Shown: positions 8,676 through 17,467, counted from the first letter of the stretch. The stretch is 64,000 nucleotides of DNA from Clostridium algoriphilum (GCF_020443705.1 NZ_JAIZZK010000020.1:1-64000); one strand, 5' to 3'. Notes: generated by a model not told the origin, from the letters alone. Numbers and translations are program-made.

Positions 8676-9122
8676 ATGACTGAAAAGGAAATGTGGAATT
8701 TATATAACAAAAATAATGATGTAAAAAATAAGACTTATGATGCTTGGAGTTTTGGTGGAGATACTTCAATAGCAAATGAACTTGCAAAACTTGTAGTAAA
8801 TGGCATAAAGACAGGAACCGCATCGGCTTACCAATTATATGAACTTGAAAACAGTCCGTTGCCACCAATCGGTAGTTTGAATATTATTTTGGACTCTGAT
8901 AATAATGCTATTTGTATAACTGAAACAATTAAAGTTTATACTTGCCCATTTTGGGAAGTGTCAGAAAGTCATGCTTTTAAAGAGGGCGAAGGCGACTGCT
9001 CTATAGCGTATTGGAGAACAGTACATAAAGACTTTTTTTCAAGGCAACTCAAAGTATATGACCTCAATTTTGATGAAAATATGCTTATTGTATGTGAAGA
9101 ATTTAAAGTGGTTTTTAAATAA
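8676..9122 (+). CDS. ASCH-domain protein
   Basis: 148 residues. The body matches ASCH proteins, with AWSFGGD near residue 23, a basic IKTGTAS turn (about 46-52), a hydrophobic strand with charged turn (GSLNIILDSDN), a TETIKV strand and an acidic FKEGEGD loop. ASCH is a PUA-like fold that usually binds RNA; some members are amidohydrolases acting on N4-acetylcytidine, so either role is possible. The start is strongly supported by AAGGAGG. It is a solitary gene, a common type in accessory cassettes. Confidence 0.85.
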   Translation: MTEKEMWNLYNKNNDVKNKTYDAWSFGGDTSIANELAKLVVNGIKTGTASAYQLYELENSPLPPIGSLNIILDSDNNAICITETIKVYTCPFWEVSESHAFKEGEGDCSIAYWRTVHKDFFSRQLKVYDLNFDENMLIVCEEFKVVFK

Positions 9123-9245
9123 TAGCGCATTAAGAGCATAATATGTAGTTGTATTAGTTCGTTTTCATCATTTATGTCTTCTAAAATGATGTCAATATTA
9201 TAGTAATAACAAAGTAAGATTATTTGTAAAATAGGAGGATTATAC

Positions 9246-9647
9246 ATGAAATTTAACGGACTAATTCCTGAATTATCTGTATCCAGTGTTAACGAGTCAA
9301 AAAAATTCTATATAGATATATTGGGGTTTCATTTGGAATATGAAAGGGCAGAAGATAAGTTTGCATTTCTTTCTTATGGTGAAGCACAGATTATGATTGA
9401 GGAGATTAATGGGCATTGGAACACAAGCGAATTGCAATGTCCCTTTGGCAGAGGTATAAATTTTCAAATACATACAGATGATGTATATAAAATTGCATAT
9501 AGCCTTAAACAAAATAATATAACACTGTTTAGAGACATTGTAGAAAACCAATATAAATGTGATGGCGAAGTTATTGTTGAGAAAGAGATTCTATTTCAAG
9601 ACCCTGATGGATATTTATTAAGATTTTCACAAACTGAAAGCAAATGA
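9246..9647 (+). CDS. Glyoxalase / bleomycin-resistance (VOC) family protein
   Basis: 133 residues. The VOC fold is clear: LIPELSVSSVNESKKFYIDI starts the first beta-alpha-beta-beta-beta unit, and the second unit ends in FQDPDGYLLRF, which carries the Asp-Pro-Asp-Gly turn and metal-side strand. Family members include glyoxalases, fosfomycin or bleomycin resistance proteins and dioxygenases; this one resembles the bleomycin-resistance branch in length, but the ligand is unknown. The start follows AGGAGGATTATAC. Confidence 0.87.
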   Translation: MKFNGLIPELSVSSVNESKKFYIDILGFHLEYERAEDKFAFLSYGEAQIMIEEINGHWNTSELQCPFGRGINFQIHTDDVYKIAYSLKQNNITLFRDIVENQYKCDGEVIVEKEILFQDPDGYLLRFSQTESK

Positions 9648-10097
9648 GATTATATATTATGATAAATAATAGTTTGGTTAATAAGTTATCATAGTTCAAA
9701 ATTTTCTTTTATGTCGTCTTAAATAATGTCAATATTAAGCAACAAATTGCATGAATAAGAATAATAATGGCTCTATAAGCTAAACAAATGTCGTGAAGCC
9801 TTGATTTCACGACATTTATATTTTTCTATGATTTTTTTTAGAGGGTTGTTAATCTTTCTTATAGAATAGGATAATTAACATTTATTTTATGCGTACTCGT
9901 AATCAACTGCGAACTAATGGTTATTATAAATCTTGCCGATAAATACTAATTTGAGGAGTTGTTTATTATTAATATATGAAGAAAATTTATAGATAATGGA
10001 ATGTACAAATCAGAATTTGAAAAGATAAAGTAATCAATGTATTAAGATGGATAATGTGCAAAGCAAATTAATGCATAATGGAGGAGGCTTGAAGTAC
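9648..10097. other. Intergenic region, 450 bases, with hairpin and conserved block
   Basis: Contains hairpin copy G and the downstream block shared with copy D, then about 190 bases leading to the nuclease-like gene. No other coding frame is credible. Confidence 0.5.
9786..9817. repeat. Hairpin family copy G with conserved downstream block
   Basis: AAATGTCGTGAA (9786-9797) pairs exactly with TTCACGACATTT (9806-9817), then ATATTTTTC. The following TTTTTTTAGAGGGTT, ATCTTTCTTATAGAATAG and ACTCGTAA match the block after copy D. Confidence 0.72.
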
Positions 10098-11090
10098 ATG
10101 GAAAACGTATCATTGCCTATTGGAACGAAACAGGGATGTTTTACTATATTTGACGGATTTGAAGCATACCAAAAAGAAGTGGCAGCTGAAAGAATATTGC
10201 GTTTAGAGCAAGAAAAACAAAAATTTATAAAAGGAGAAAAAAATATATCGAATAATTTTGATTCTGTAGACACTTTTGACAGTTGGATTCAAGATTACAA
10301 AGATGCTAAGATGTACAAATGCCAGTGTAAATGTGGAGAAATAAAATATTTAGATGAAGTTACTTTATTTAGAAAGAGATGGAGGAATTGTGGAGAAAAT
10401 TGTGGATTAAAACAAGACCACGAGAGAAAAATGATAGCTTCATATCCTAGAGTAAAAGATGAAAGTTATGATATTGATTATTTATATACCACACATGAAT
10501 CATTAGAGGTATTAGAATGTATTGATGAAAATTATGAGGGAACACCTGTTGCATATGACAAACGAAAAAAGGGAGCTGGCATATGTAAAGTATTTAAGTT
10601 ATATAAATGTCGTTGCTATCTGTGTGGTAAAGAATATCAATTTAAATCATCAGATTTTGAGATAAAGATTGACAGCTACGGACATAGAGCTAGTGAAGGA
10701 TACTATTGTGAAGCTTGTTGCGACTGCCATATCATTTCATCGTTCCAATGGAGAACAGCTAAAACATTGAGAGAACATAATGTAGCATATAGAGTTGAAG
10801 TTTCGTTTCAAGACTTATATGGTGTAGAGCATAAGAAATTGTTGCGTTATGATTTTGCTGTTCTCGGTTCAGATAATAGCATTAAATGTCTTATTGAGTG
10901 TCAAGGTGAACAGCATTATAAGCCTGTAGCTGAGTTCGGTGGTGTTTCACAATATGAGTCTCAAGTAAAGAATGACGAATTAAAACGTGTTTATGCCAAG
11001 TCACATAATATATCTTTATTTGAAATTCCATATACTTGTAATACATACGAAAAGGAAATAGAATTTCTTAAAAATGCTGGAATTATTTAA
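10098..11090 (+). CDS. Zinc-ribbon protein with Vsr/PDDEXK-like nuclease end
   Basis: 330 residues from ATG 10098, chosen because GGAGGAGG (10080-10087) is well spaced; in-frame codons back to 10047 include that ribosome site. Cys clusters KCQCKCG (about residue 75), CGENCG (about 110) and CRCYLCG (about 175) look like treble-clef or zinc-ribbon units. Near the C-terminus, RYDFAVL plus IECQGEQHY (about residue 270) and FEIPY fit the D...ExQ-G-E-Q-H core of Vsr-like or homing-endonuclease-associated nucleases. Such proteins occur in phages and as selfish genes. Whether it cleaves DNA is inference. Confidence 0.6.
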   Translation: MENVSLPIGTKQGCFTIFDGFEAYQKEVAAERILRLEQEKQKFIKGEKNISNNFDSVDTFDSWIQDYKDAKMYKCQCKCGEIKYLDEVTLFRKRWRNCGENCGLKQDHERKMIASYPRVKDESYDIDYLYTTHESLEVLECIDENYEGTPVAYDKRKKGAGICKVFKLYKCRCYLCGKEYQFKSSDFEIKIDSYGHRASEGYYCEACCDCHIISSFQWRTAKTLREHNVAYRVEVSFQDLYGVEHKKLLRYDFAVLGSDNSIKCLIECQGEQHYKPVAEFGGVSQYESQVKNDELKRVYAKSHNISLFEIPYTCNTYEKEIEFLKNAGII

Positions 11091-11161
11091 TCACATATTT
11101 TCAGATATCGACACAAATCATTAGATTTGGTGGAAATTATATTAAAGATGTTAATAACAAT

Positions 11162-11193
11162 AAATGTCGTGAAAGCCTTATTTCACGACATTT
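11162..11193. repeat. Hairpin family copy H
   Basis: A perfect 13-bp stem: AAATGTCGTGAAA (11162-11174) with TTTCACGACATTT (11181-11193), loop GCCTTA, then GTGTTTTCC. It is the best-preserved member and lies just after the nuclease-like gene. Confidence 0.72.
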
Positions 11194-11242
11194 GTGTTTT
11201 CCTTGACGGACAAAATTGCACTTTAATACTTGAATAATATGA

Positions 11243-11395
11243 TATTATATATACTGGGATGCTGGTTGGTATCAAATCAAAGGACTATTAAAAGCGTATC
11301 TGCCAGAAGGGTTAAAGGAATTCAACATTTTATATAAGAAATTTGAGGATAGAATGAGGCCATTGGTTTATGAGTTAGGTTTTTTGTATAAATAG
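11243..11395 (+). pseudogene. Truncated C-terminal gene fragment
   Basis: A frame with no start codon encodes WDAGWYQIKGLLKAYLPEGL and ends ELGFLYK with TAG at 11393-11395. The composition is protein-like (ordered, aromatic, no low complexity), so it looks like the last ~48 residues of a lost gene. I do not recognise the family. It starts right after hairpin copy H, consistent with repeat-bounded rearrangement. Confidence 0.5.
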
Positions 11396-11484
11396 GGGTT
11401 AAACCGCTCTTCAAAGACTAAAGGGAGTATAATATTATTTATAGTATATAGTATATAATTCTATATATGGGAGGCGAGCGTATA

Positions 11485-11913
11485 ATGGAAATGGATTGGA
11501 AAGAAGAATTAGTATTACAATTTAGGGAATTAGCAATTAATCAAAAGACTGTTGTGAATGCAATGTCTAATTTCGTTGATGTTTTTAATAGAAGCATAAC
11601 CAAATATGGCATAAAAAATATTGAAGCAGAAACAGATTCACAAAGTTATATTGACATAAAAGGTTATAAAAGAATTATACTAACATATTCTGATGATGGA
11701 ATTGTTTTCAGTATTATGGATGAAAATGGTCGTGACGATATTGTATTTATTAGATTAAGAATTGTTAAAGAAGCAGGAATGTATCTAATTAATTATGTTA
11801 ATACGAAAGAATCAGAGCCAGTACTGCTACCATTTATTGATGAGAATACTATTGATGGAATTTTTAAAGATTTGATTCGATTGAATAAAAAACATTTAAG
11901 CATAAAAGGATAA
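11485..11913 (+). CDS. Hypothetical protein, 142 residues
   Basis: ATG 11485 is preferred because GGGAGG (11469-11474) lies 10 bases upstream; the in-frame ATG at 11467 includes that site. The protein is mixed alpha/beta: an N-terminal helix (WKEELVLQFRELAINQKTVV), then beta-strands around IILTYSDDGIVFSIMDENG, and a basic C-terminus. No family is recognised, and there are no Cys, signal or membrane segments. It is followed after 49 bases by a small basic protein and may be cotranscribed with it. Confidence 0.6.
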   Translation: MEMDWKEELVLQFRELAINQKTVVNAMSNFVDVFNRSITKYGIKNIEAETDSQSYIDIKGYKRIILTYSDDGIVFSIMDENGRDDIVFIRLRIVKEAGMYLINYVNTKESEPVLLPFIDENTIDGIFKDLIRLNKKHLSIKG

Positions 11914-11962
11914 TTAAATTATTAAATAATAAATTTTAAAATAATGATTGATGGGAGAAAAC

Positions 11963-12136
11963 ATGAAGATATTTCAAAAGCTTAAGAAGTTAAAGAAGAT
12001 TAAAAAGTTACCTACAGTAGAAAAAACAGATTCTGTTAATGCTGATGTTGTAAATAATGATTCTGAGAATACTAAACCTTTTAAACTAGGTCGACAAATA
12101 TTATTAGAGTATATGGATAAAAAGAATGAAAAATAA
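11963..12136 (+). CDS. Small basic hypothetical protein, 57 residues
   Basis: The start at ATG 11963 fits GGGAG at 11953-11957. The first ~18 residues are almost pure Lys/Leu/Ile (KIFQKLKKLKKIKKL), an amphipathic cationic helix; the middle is polar and acidic, and the end is KLGRQILLEYMDKKN. It could bind nucleic acid or membrane. The family is unknown, and the gene could be non-coding despite a fair ribosome site. Confidence 0.4.
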   Translation: MKIFQKLKKLKKIKKLPTVEKTDSVNADVVNNDSENTKPFKLGRQILLEYMDKKNEK

Positions 12137-12502
12137 TAAATACTCAGCATAATAAACGTTGTTAAATATTAATTGGAACAAAAAGACTTATAACAAAAGA
12201 AATATTATAGTACATGATGGCAACTTAAACTTTAATTATAATCATGCTGTATCCTTTATCAATTATATTAAAAAACTAAATAAATAAAGCAATACCATTT
12301 ATTTATTAATGTCGTATCGTAATGATTTTAAAACTACAAAATAGTTCAAAATAGTTCTAAAATACGATAAAAGCATATAATATAATTAAAATTATATTGT
12401 ATGCCCTTTAACCAACGTTACAATACCAGAGCAATGGAAGTGGTCAACTAATATAGGAATGGTGTCCATTGCTCTTGCATTGTCTTTCTTAAATTTAACT
12501 AA
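12137..12502. other. Intergenic region at the probable left edge of the decayed element
   Basis: AT-rich, no coding frame. A partial match to the local hairpin family (AATGTCGTATCGTAATGA near 12309) and the hairpin at 12428-12475 are the only structures. The true left attachment site of the integrated element may lie here, but I cannot find a repeat matching the integrase end. Confidence 0.4.
12428..12475. terminator. Hairpin, possible terminator
   Basis: AGAGCAATGGA (12428-12438) and TCCATTGCTCT (12465-12475) form an 11-bp perfect stem with a 26-base loop. It lies downstream of the topB remnant on the minus strand. The T-run is weak. Confidence 0.45.
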
Positions 12503-13168
12503 TTAATTATTAAAATCGAATTTAACTTGTCTAATCTCTAACCTTAAAGAAGCATCAAACTTTTTACCTGCCTTATTTTTAAACCCTTTTATTTTATTCG
12601 TCTTACCTTTTTCAATAAGCTGTATTGCTTGCTTTTCTGTTAGCTTTTTACCTGCTATTGTCTTCCAAATTGTAAATTTACAACCTTCTTTCCACTGATT
12701 ACAACCATATGCCTTAGCATTTTCTACTATATCTCCACCACAAATTGGACATTTGCATATAATATTTAATTTTTTCTATAACTACATCTGAACTTTTATT
12801 TATCACTTCAAAAAGCTCATTTTTAACCTCACATACAACATCTTCAATTTTCAATTTATTTATATATATTTGTTTAAGCTCTTTACCAACTTCAACAGTT
12901 TTCTCTTTACTCATGTTTATATTGAGCTTATCCAATATCTCTATTAGTTTTATGCCCTTTAGATCCTATATAAGCGAGTTTTTATTGATTTTGATGTAAT
13001 TGTACATCTAGCAACTGTTCCAATTTCTACGCCAGATAATATGTCTTTATACTCATCATCATCATTAGTGTTTTCAAGTTCGTTAATTTCTTGCTTTTTA
13101 AAAGGATGTTTCAAGAAGCTATTTAAGTTTCTGTGTTTCTTTTTTATCAACTTTCTACTTTAATGCTC
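12503..13168 (-). pseudogene. Decayed C-terminal part of a topoisomerase III (TopB-like)
   Basis: Pieces in different minus-strand frames line up with the end of a topoisomerase III: ILSGVEIGTVA (cf. GTPATRA), then KGIKLIEILDKLNINMS, VGKELKQIYINKL, VKNELFEVINK, then the zinc ribbon CPICGGDIVENAKAYGCNQW and KKLTEKQAIQLIEKGKT. At least three frameshifts separate them, one at about 12765 just before the ribbon and one near 13150. The catalytic Tyr domain is absent. TopB homologues of this type ride on conjugative plasmids and ICEs, which fits the neighbours. Confidence 0.7.
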
Positions 13169-13173
13169 ATAAT

Positions 13174-13409
13174 TTACTCCTCATCATCCAATATAAAATC
13201 AGTTCGAATTTGCGTTAAAACATTAGTATTTTCTTTAATTAAAAAAGATAATTGATATACTTAGTTTCACTTTCCTTAAGAACACCTAATACACTTAAAG
13301 TTTCAATATAATTTTAAAAAAATTGTTGGCGAGATAATCCTTTTTCTTTAGCAATTTCATCCAACTTTTGCACCGACTTTACATCAAGATTCCTAATTAT
13401 AATATCCAT
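13174..13409 (-). pseudogene. Broken ribbon-helix-helix-like regulator
   Basis: The frame starts MDIIIRNLDVKSVQKLDEIA and KEKGLSRQQFF, typical of small CopG/Arc-type DNA-binding proteins, then hits a stop. The remainder (NYIETLSVLGVLKESETKY, then NVLTQIRTDFILDDEE) continues in shifted frames to TAA at 13174. At least two lesions. Plasmid-encoded proteins of this kind control replication or conjugation genes. Confidence 0.6.
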
Positions 13410-13769
13410 AACTTCTCCTTTTTTCTTGGTTTTTTAGTAGCGTAAATTTTGATACAACCTTTAAGATAATGGGTACCCCCTAGTTCTCTGTATGAGCATA
13501 AGGGGTTTTTGCTATCACCTACAGCGATAGGTTAGGCAAAGCCTAACGAAACAGTGATATCATCATTTTATATGTTTTCGGATACCTTTACGTATCTTTT
13601 CAAGTGTGTTTTTTACAAATTATAGTGGCTTTCGTATACCTCTACGTATCCTCAAAACACATTAAATTTTTAAACAAAGGCTGTTTTTTATAATATTATT
13701 GAGCATATGTAACGTCATTAATATTTTGATTTGCCTTTGCTATCTTGTCTATAAGTAAAGCTCTAGTAA
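13410..13769. other. Non-coding stretch with short repeats
   Basis: Contains a GTTAGGC-AAA-GCCTAAC hairpin (about 13540-13556), an imperfect direct repeat (GGATACCTTTACGTATC near 13578 and GTATACCTCTACGTATC near 13635) and a C-rich/G-rich hairpin near 13480-13515. Such clusters are typical of plasmid or ICE control regions (origin or oriT), but no specific assignment is possible. Confidence 0.35.
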
Positions 13770-14613
13770 TTATATAGAAGCATTATCTATTCCACTAGCA
13801 TCAATTTTTGCTTTATAACTATTGATTGTTTGATTCGTTTTATTCTGTTCTGCCTCAATTTCATATTGCAATTGGCTATTTAAATTATTGATTTTTTCGT
13901 TAGATATATTGATTATATTGTCATTACTTTTTATTTTATTATCTATAGTAATTACATCATTATTTATGTTTTTTATTTCAGTTTTCAATATATTAATAAT
14001 ATAATATTTTTGTGTTTCAGCTTTAAGATTATTGTTAATTTTCACTCTTCTATAATCACAATATAGTGTAGTTGAGTTGTTTTTATTTGCATTGTCATTA
14101 TCATTATTTATATTTTTTTCAACAGAATTTGAACTAAAATCATCCGTAGATATATCACTCGTATCTATATTTATATTTGAACCCGAACCTATATTTTGAC
14201 TAACTTTTAATGCAATAGCTTCATAATTTCTGGTATGTTTTCAATTTGAACAATATAAATATTATTTGTATTTAACATTGTTTTTACCGCTAATTGCTTT
14301 TTCACATTAACTTTAGCTTTAGCCGAAAAATCAAATTTTGTTGCAATATAATCTCCAGAATCTTTATAAGATAATTCTATTTCCATAATTTTTTTATTTT
14401 CATTGTACTCCCATCTGTTTATAGAAAACTTTGTGGAACCAACCTCTACTTCCCTACCTAAACCGCTATTCATAACAGTAGAATTATCTGTAATATACTA
14501 TTTGCATTGAAAAATATAAAATACATAATTATTATAAAAACAAATGAAACATAATAAAAAGTTGATTTATTATGTTTCACATTTATTTTAGAATAAGCTA
14601 AATTACCAATCAT
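13770..14613 (-). pseudogene. Frameshifted membrane-anchored coiled-coil protein
   Basis: Reassembled from three frames. It starts MIGNLAYSKINVKHNKSTF with one hydrophobic helix (YYVSFVFIIIMYFIFF), then a beta-rich domain (MNSGLGREVEVGSTKFSINR onward), then an Asn/Ser-rich linker and a long coiled coil (ISNEKINNLNSQLQYEIEAE). Frameshifts lie near 14480 and 14220. A single anchor plus external domain resembles accessory proteins of conjugation modules; the precise family is unknown. Confidence 0.55.
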
Positions 14614-14633
14614 ATTCTCACCCCACTTTAATT

Positions 14634-15017
14634 TTAAAAAAGCATATTTTTTAATGGTTTATTAATTAATAAATCATCAACTGCCCATTTATTATCAATA
14701 TTTCTTAATTTTAATTCTATTAATATTGGTGTTGTACTATCTACCTTATTTACTAACATTCCTTGGTCAGCTAACACTAAAACACTAACATTATTATCAT
14801 CTTGTATCGCCTTAGAATATACTCTTATATTTTTAATTCAAATTTTATAATTAACGTACTTTCTAGTTCATTTTCTTCTACTGGTTTTAATTTATTTACT
14901 AAAGAAGGCATTGAGTAATGTTTTATATTGTCATAAATAGTTCATAATAATTAAGGTCGTTAATGCTATTACAAAAATTATATTGCTTATAATTAAAAAT
15001 TTATTTATTTTTTTCAT
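14634..15017 (-). pseudogene. Frameshifted single-pass membrane protein
   Basis: The start MKKINKFLIISNIIFVIALT gives an N-terminal anchor, then the frame breaks after LTTLIIMNY. It resumes as NIKHYSMPSLVNKLKPVEEN and again as KVDSTTPILIELKLRNIDNK, ending LKNMLF. Two frameshifts. The arrangement is like its neighbour (anchor plus small outer domain). Family unknown; it is likely part of the same lost conjugation-type operon. Confidence 0.5.
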
Positions 15018-15034
15018 ATTTAACACCCTTGATT

Positions 15035-15249
15035 TTAATTTAAGTTATATTTTCCAAATCCAATAAGGTCAGGTCTTAAATAACCCTGGATTTTAACAAC
15101 ATCATTACTCTTAGGTGCATTCAACCTTTTAACAACTTCCCACCCTACTTCAATTACTTGAATTATAATAGTAAGCAATATTTTTTTGTTCCTTTTGGAC
15201 TCTGTAAATAATATTCACCTACTTTAATAATTAATTCTTCTAAATTCAT
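15035..15249 (-). pseudogene. Frameshifted small protein
   Basis: MNLEELIIKVGEYYLQSPKG reads on to a stop, while the next frame gives IQVIEVGWEVVKRLNAP and IQGYLRPDLIGFGKYNLN. One frameshift near 15175 joins them into a protein of about 70 residues. It ends directly upstream of the next pseudogene and starts 11 bases after the helicase stop. Unknown function. Confidence 0.5.
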
Positions 15250-15260
15250 ATAACCTCCAA

Positions 15261-16583
15261 TTAATAAAGTATAGGGCGATCACTAATAATTTGATAATTA
15301 GTATTGTAATAAAGCTTTATTGCTCCTACGTTACCATCTTTGTTCTTTGCAACTAATACTTCAAGAAGTCCAGGTCTAATACTTTTTCTTCCCTCACGCT
15401 CCGCGTAATAATCATCACGATATAACATTAGGATCTCATCAGCATCTTGTTCTATACACCCCGAATTCCTTAAATCACTCATTATTGGGTGCTTATCGGT
15501 TCTTTTTTCTACCTCTCTATTTAATTGGCTTAATACCACACAACATATATCTAAATCCATTGCCATATTTTTAAATTCCTCTGATATTTGTCCTATTTGG
15601 TCATTTTTCGTAGCTTTTGGGTTATCCGGTCTTACTTTTCCAATATGATCCACAAAGATTACATCTAATCCATTTTGTATTTTTATCTTTTTAGCTTCAG
15701 CCTTTATTTCCGATACACTTAACCCAGTTCTGCAATTAATGAAAACATTATTTTTATTTGCCATTTTCCCAGCTTCTTTTTGGATCACACTAAAGTCAGT
15801 ATCTTTTATTAATCCTTTGCTTAAATCTTGTGAGTTTATGTATGTCCGGGGTGCTAACATTCTTATTCCTAATTTCCCTTTAGACATTTCCATTTCAAAT
15901 ATTAAGCCTTTTTTCCCAGGAGGTAGTTTGTTTAACATTTCCATACTTAGTGCAGTTTTGCCCATACTAGGCCTTGCAGCTATAATACATAAATCTCCTT
16001 TTACAAAACCATTTATAGCATTATCAAGGAGCTTATATCCTGTAGTCTCTCCTAGTAGTTGTCCCCCATTTTTATATCCATTATCAATTAAATCTATTGA
16101 TTGAGTCATTAGTTCTTCTAAATTCACTGTTTTTTCTTCATTCATATCGCTTGCGCTAAGCATCTTATTTTCTAAGGTATCAATTACATCTCTTATGTCT
16201 ATTTCTTCACCATACGCCATGCTTAGAGCATCTTGACATGCCTTTATTAGTTCTCGTTTAATACTTAATTTCTTAACTGTTTTTATATATTGTATATAAT
16301 TAACTGTACTTACTTCAGATCCAACTATTACTGAAAGATATGTTATTCCTCCAATGCTCTTTAATGTTTCTTTACTTATGTCGTTTGTAAATATTAGTAA
16401 ATCTATTGAAATGCTCTTTTTATAAAGCTCTACTAATTTTGAATATATAATTTTATGTTAGTTATAATAAAAATCACTTTTTTTCAATGATCCAATACAA
16501 TCAGCTATAATATCATTTTCTAAAAATATATTTGCTAATAAAGCAATTTCAACTTCTTTATTGCTTGGCAATGGTTTATCCAT
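15261..16583 (-). pseudogene. DnaB-type replicative helicase with internal stop
   Basis: The full frame has 441 codons. The start MDKPLPSNKEVEIALLANIF is the DnaB N-terminal domain, preceded by GGAGTGATTTT. A TAA at 16458-16460 interrupts codon 42 (after KKSDFYYN). The frame then stays open: linker, RecA-like domain with Walker A ARPSMGKTALSM, Walker B DVIFVDHIGKV, the DnaB motif GCIEQDADEIL and the final DGNVGAIKLYYN. A fragment from ATG 16220 would give 319 residues of helicase domain but has no ribosome site. It probably once replicated a plasmid-like or phage-like element. Confidence 0.8.
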
Positions 16584-16595
16584 AAAATCACTCCT

Positions 16596-17270
16596 TTAGT
16601 TAAATTGTTTCATTCCTGCCCACCTGTTCGAAACTTGTCCTTCTTTGTTGGAACTATTGATATTATTAGCTTTACTGCACCAGGTATTTAAAACACGATA
16701 ATGTTCTTTATATTTTTCTCCCTTACCATTGGTTATATAATTATCTAAGTCAACTATATTTTTATGTACTATTTCTTTGCTAAATTTAGTAAGTAACTCG
16801 TCATACTGCTCTTTAGTAATTTTTACTTTATCTATAATCTCATCAATAAAATTTAGGCTTATATATATAGTATTTTTATTAATACTTTTCTTAATACTTT
16901 TCGTATGTACATTTTGTACCCTACCTTTAGGTATATTTTGTGCCCTATCTTTAGGTATATTTTGTACATTGGGTACATTTTGTACATTATGTACCTTTTG
17001 TACACTACCTTTTAATATATAGTAATGGTTCTTTTGTTTAACTGTTTCTTTTTTTATATACCCTTTTGTAATTAATAAATTAATTATTTTTATAACATAT
17101 TTTATATGTGAATACCCTAAAAGATTCTTTAAAACTTCAAGGCTTGGGTATGCATATCCTTTTAATTGATTATTAAATTTTATTAACATAATTAATGTTA
17201 GTTTTTCCATAGGTCTTAAATCTTCATTATCCAATACTTCACCATTATCTATTACTGTGTATCCCGCCAT
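16596..17270 (-). CDS. Helix-turn-helix replication protein (DnaD / replisome-organizer-like)
   Basis: 224 residues. The N-terminal winged helix is typical of phage and plasmid replication initiators (LRPMEKLTLIMLIKF, then AYPSLEVLKNLLGYS, NLLITKGYIKKE). A linker of short repeats follows (VQKVHNVQNVPNVQN, IPKDRAQNIPKGRVQ). The C-terminal helical part (DEIIDKVKITKEQYDELLTK) could load helicase. The gene ends 13 bases before the DnaB start, so the two form a replication module. The frame is intact, unlike most neighbours. The start is at MAGYTVIDNG. Confidence 0.7.
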   Translation of the reverse strand: MAGYTVIDNGEVLDNEDLRPMEKLTLIMLIKFNNQLKGYAYPSLEVLKNLLGYSHIKYVIKIINLLITKGYIKKETVKQKNHYYILKGSVQKVHNVQNVPNVQNIPKDRAQNIPKGRVQNVHTKSIKKSINKNTIYISLNFIDEIIDKVKITKEQYDELLTKFSKEIVHKNIVDLDNYITNGKGEKYKEHYRVLNTWCSKANNINSSNKEGQVSNRWAGMKQFN

Positions 17271-17285
17271 CTCGTCACCTACTTT

Positions 17286-17467
17286 TTAGTACCACTCAAT
17301 TCGATTGTCTTTAGTTATAAACACTCTAAGCCAACCCCATGTAAATGTACCTTTGATGCATACATCCTTTCCAGTCTCTTTAAATATTTATACCCAATTA
17401 TTTCTTCTTTCCACTCTTTGCTCTGTAGCTTTAAATATTGCTCATATAATAATTTCTCTTTAATCAT
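17286..17467 (-). pseudogene. Small frameshifted gene in the replication module
   Basis: The ATG at 17467 overlaps the TAA of the upstream excisionase-like gene (TAATG), implying coupled translation. The frame reads MIKEKLLYEQYLKLQSKEWK and would stop at 17315. The next frame continues with GKDVCIKGTFTWGWLRVFIT and KDNRIEWY to TAA at 17286, a better-looking ending, so a one-base shift near 17370 is likely. Alternatively a 50-residue protein is made. Family unknown. Confidence 0.45.

Larger units (their letters stand above)
11091..11484. other. Intergenic region with hairpin and gene remnant
   Basis: Holds hairpin copy H (11162-11193) and the truncated C-terminal fragment at 11243-11395. An AT-rich promoter-like stretch precedes the next gene. 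Confidence 0.55.

Noticed and set aside
3183-11193. Integron cassette array with attC sites
   Set aside because: The hairpins lack the GTTRRRY/RYYYAAC core sites and no integron integrase is present. Several copies are followed by T-runs and behave like terminators, so I only keep the idea of a cassette-like arrangement.
3183-11193. CRISPR array
   Set aside because: The repeats are spaced by whole genes, not 30-40 base spacers, and are palindromic terminator-like units.
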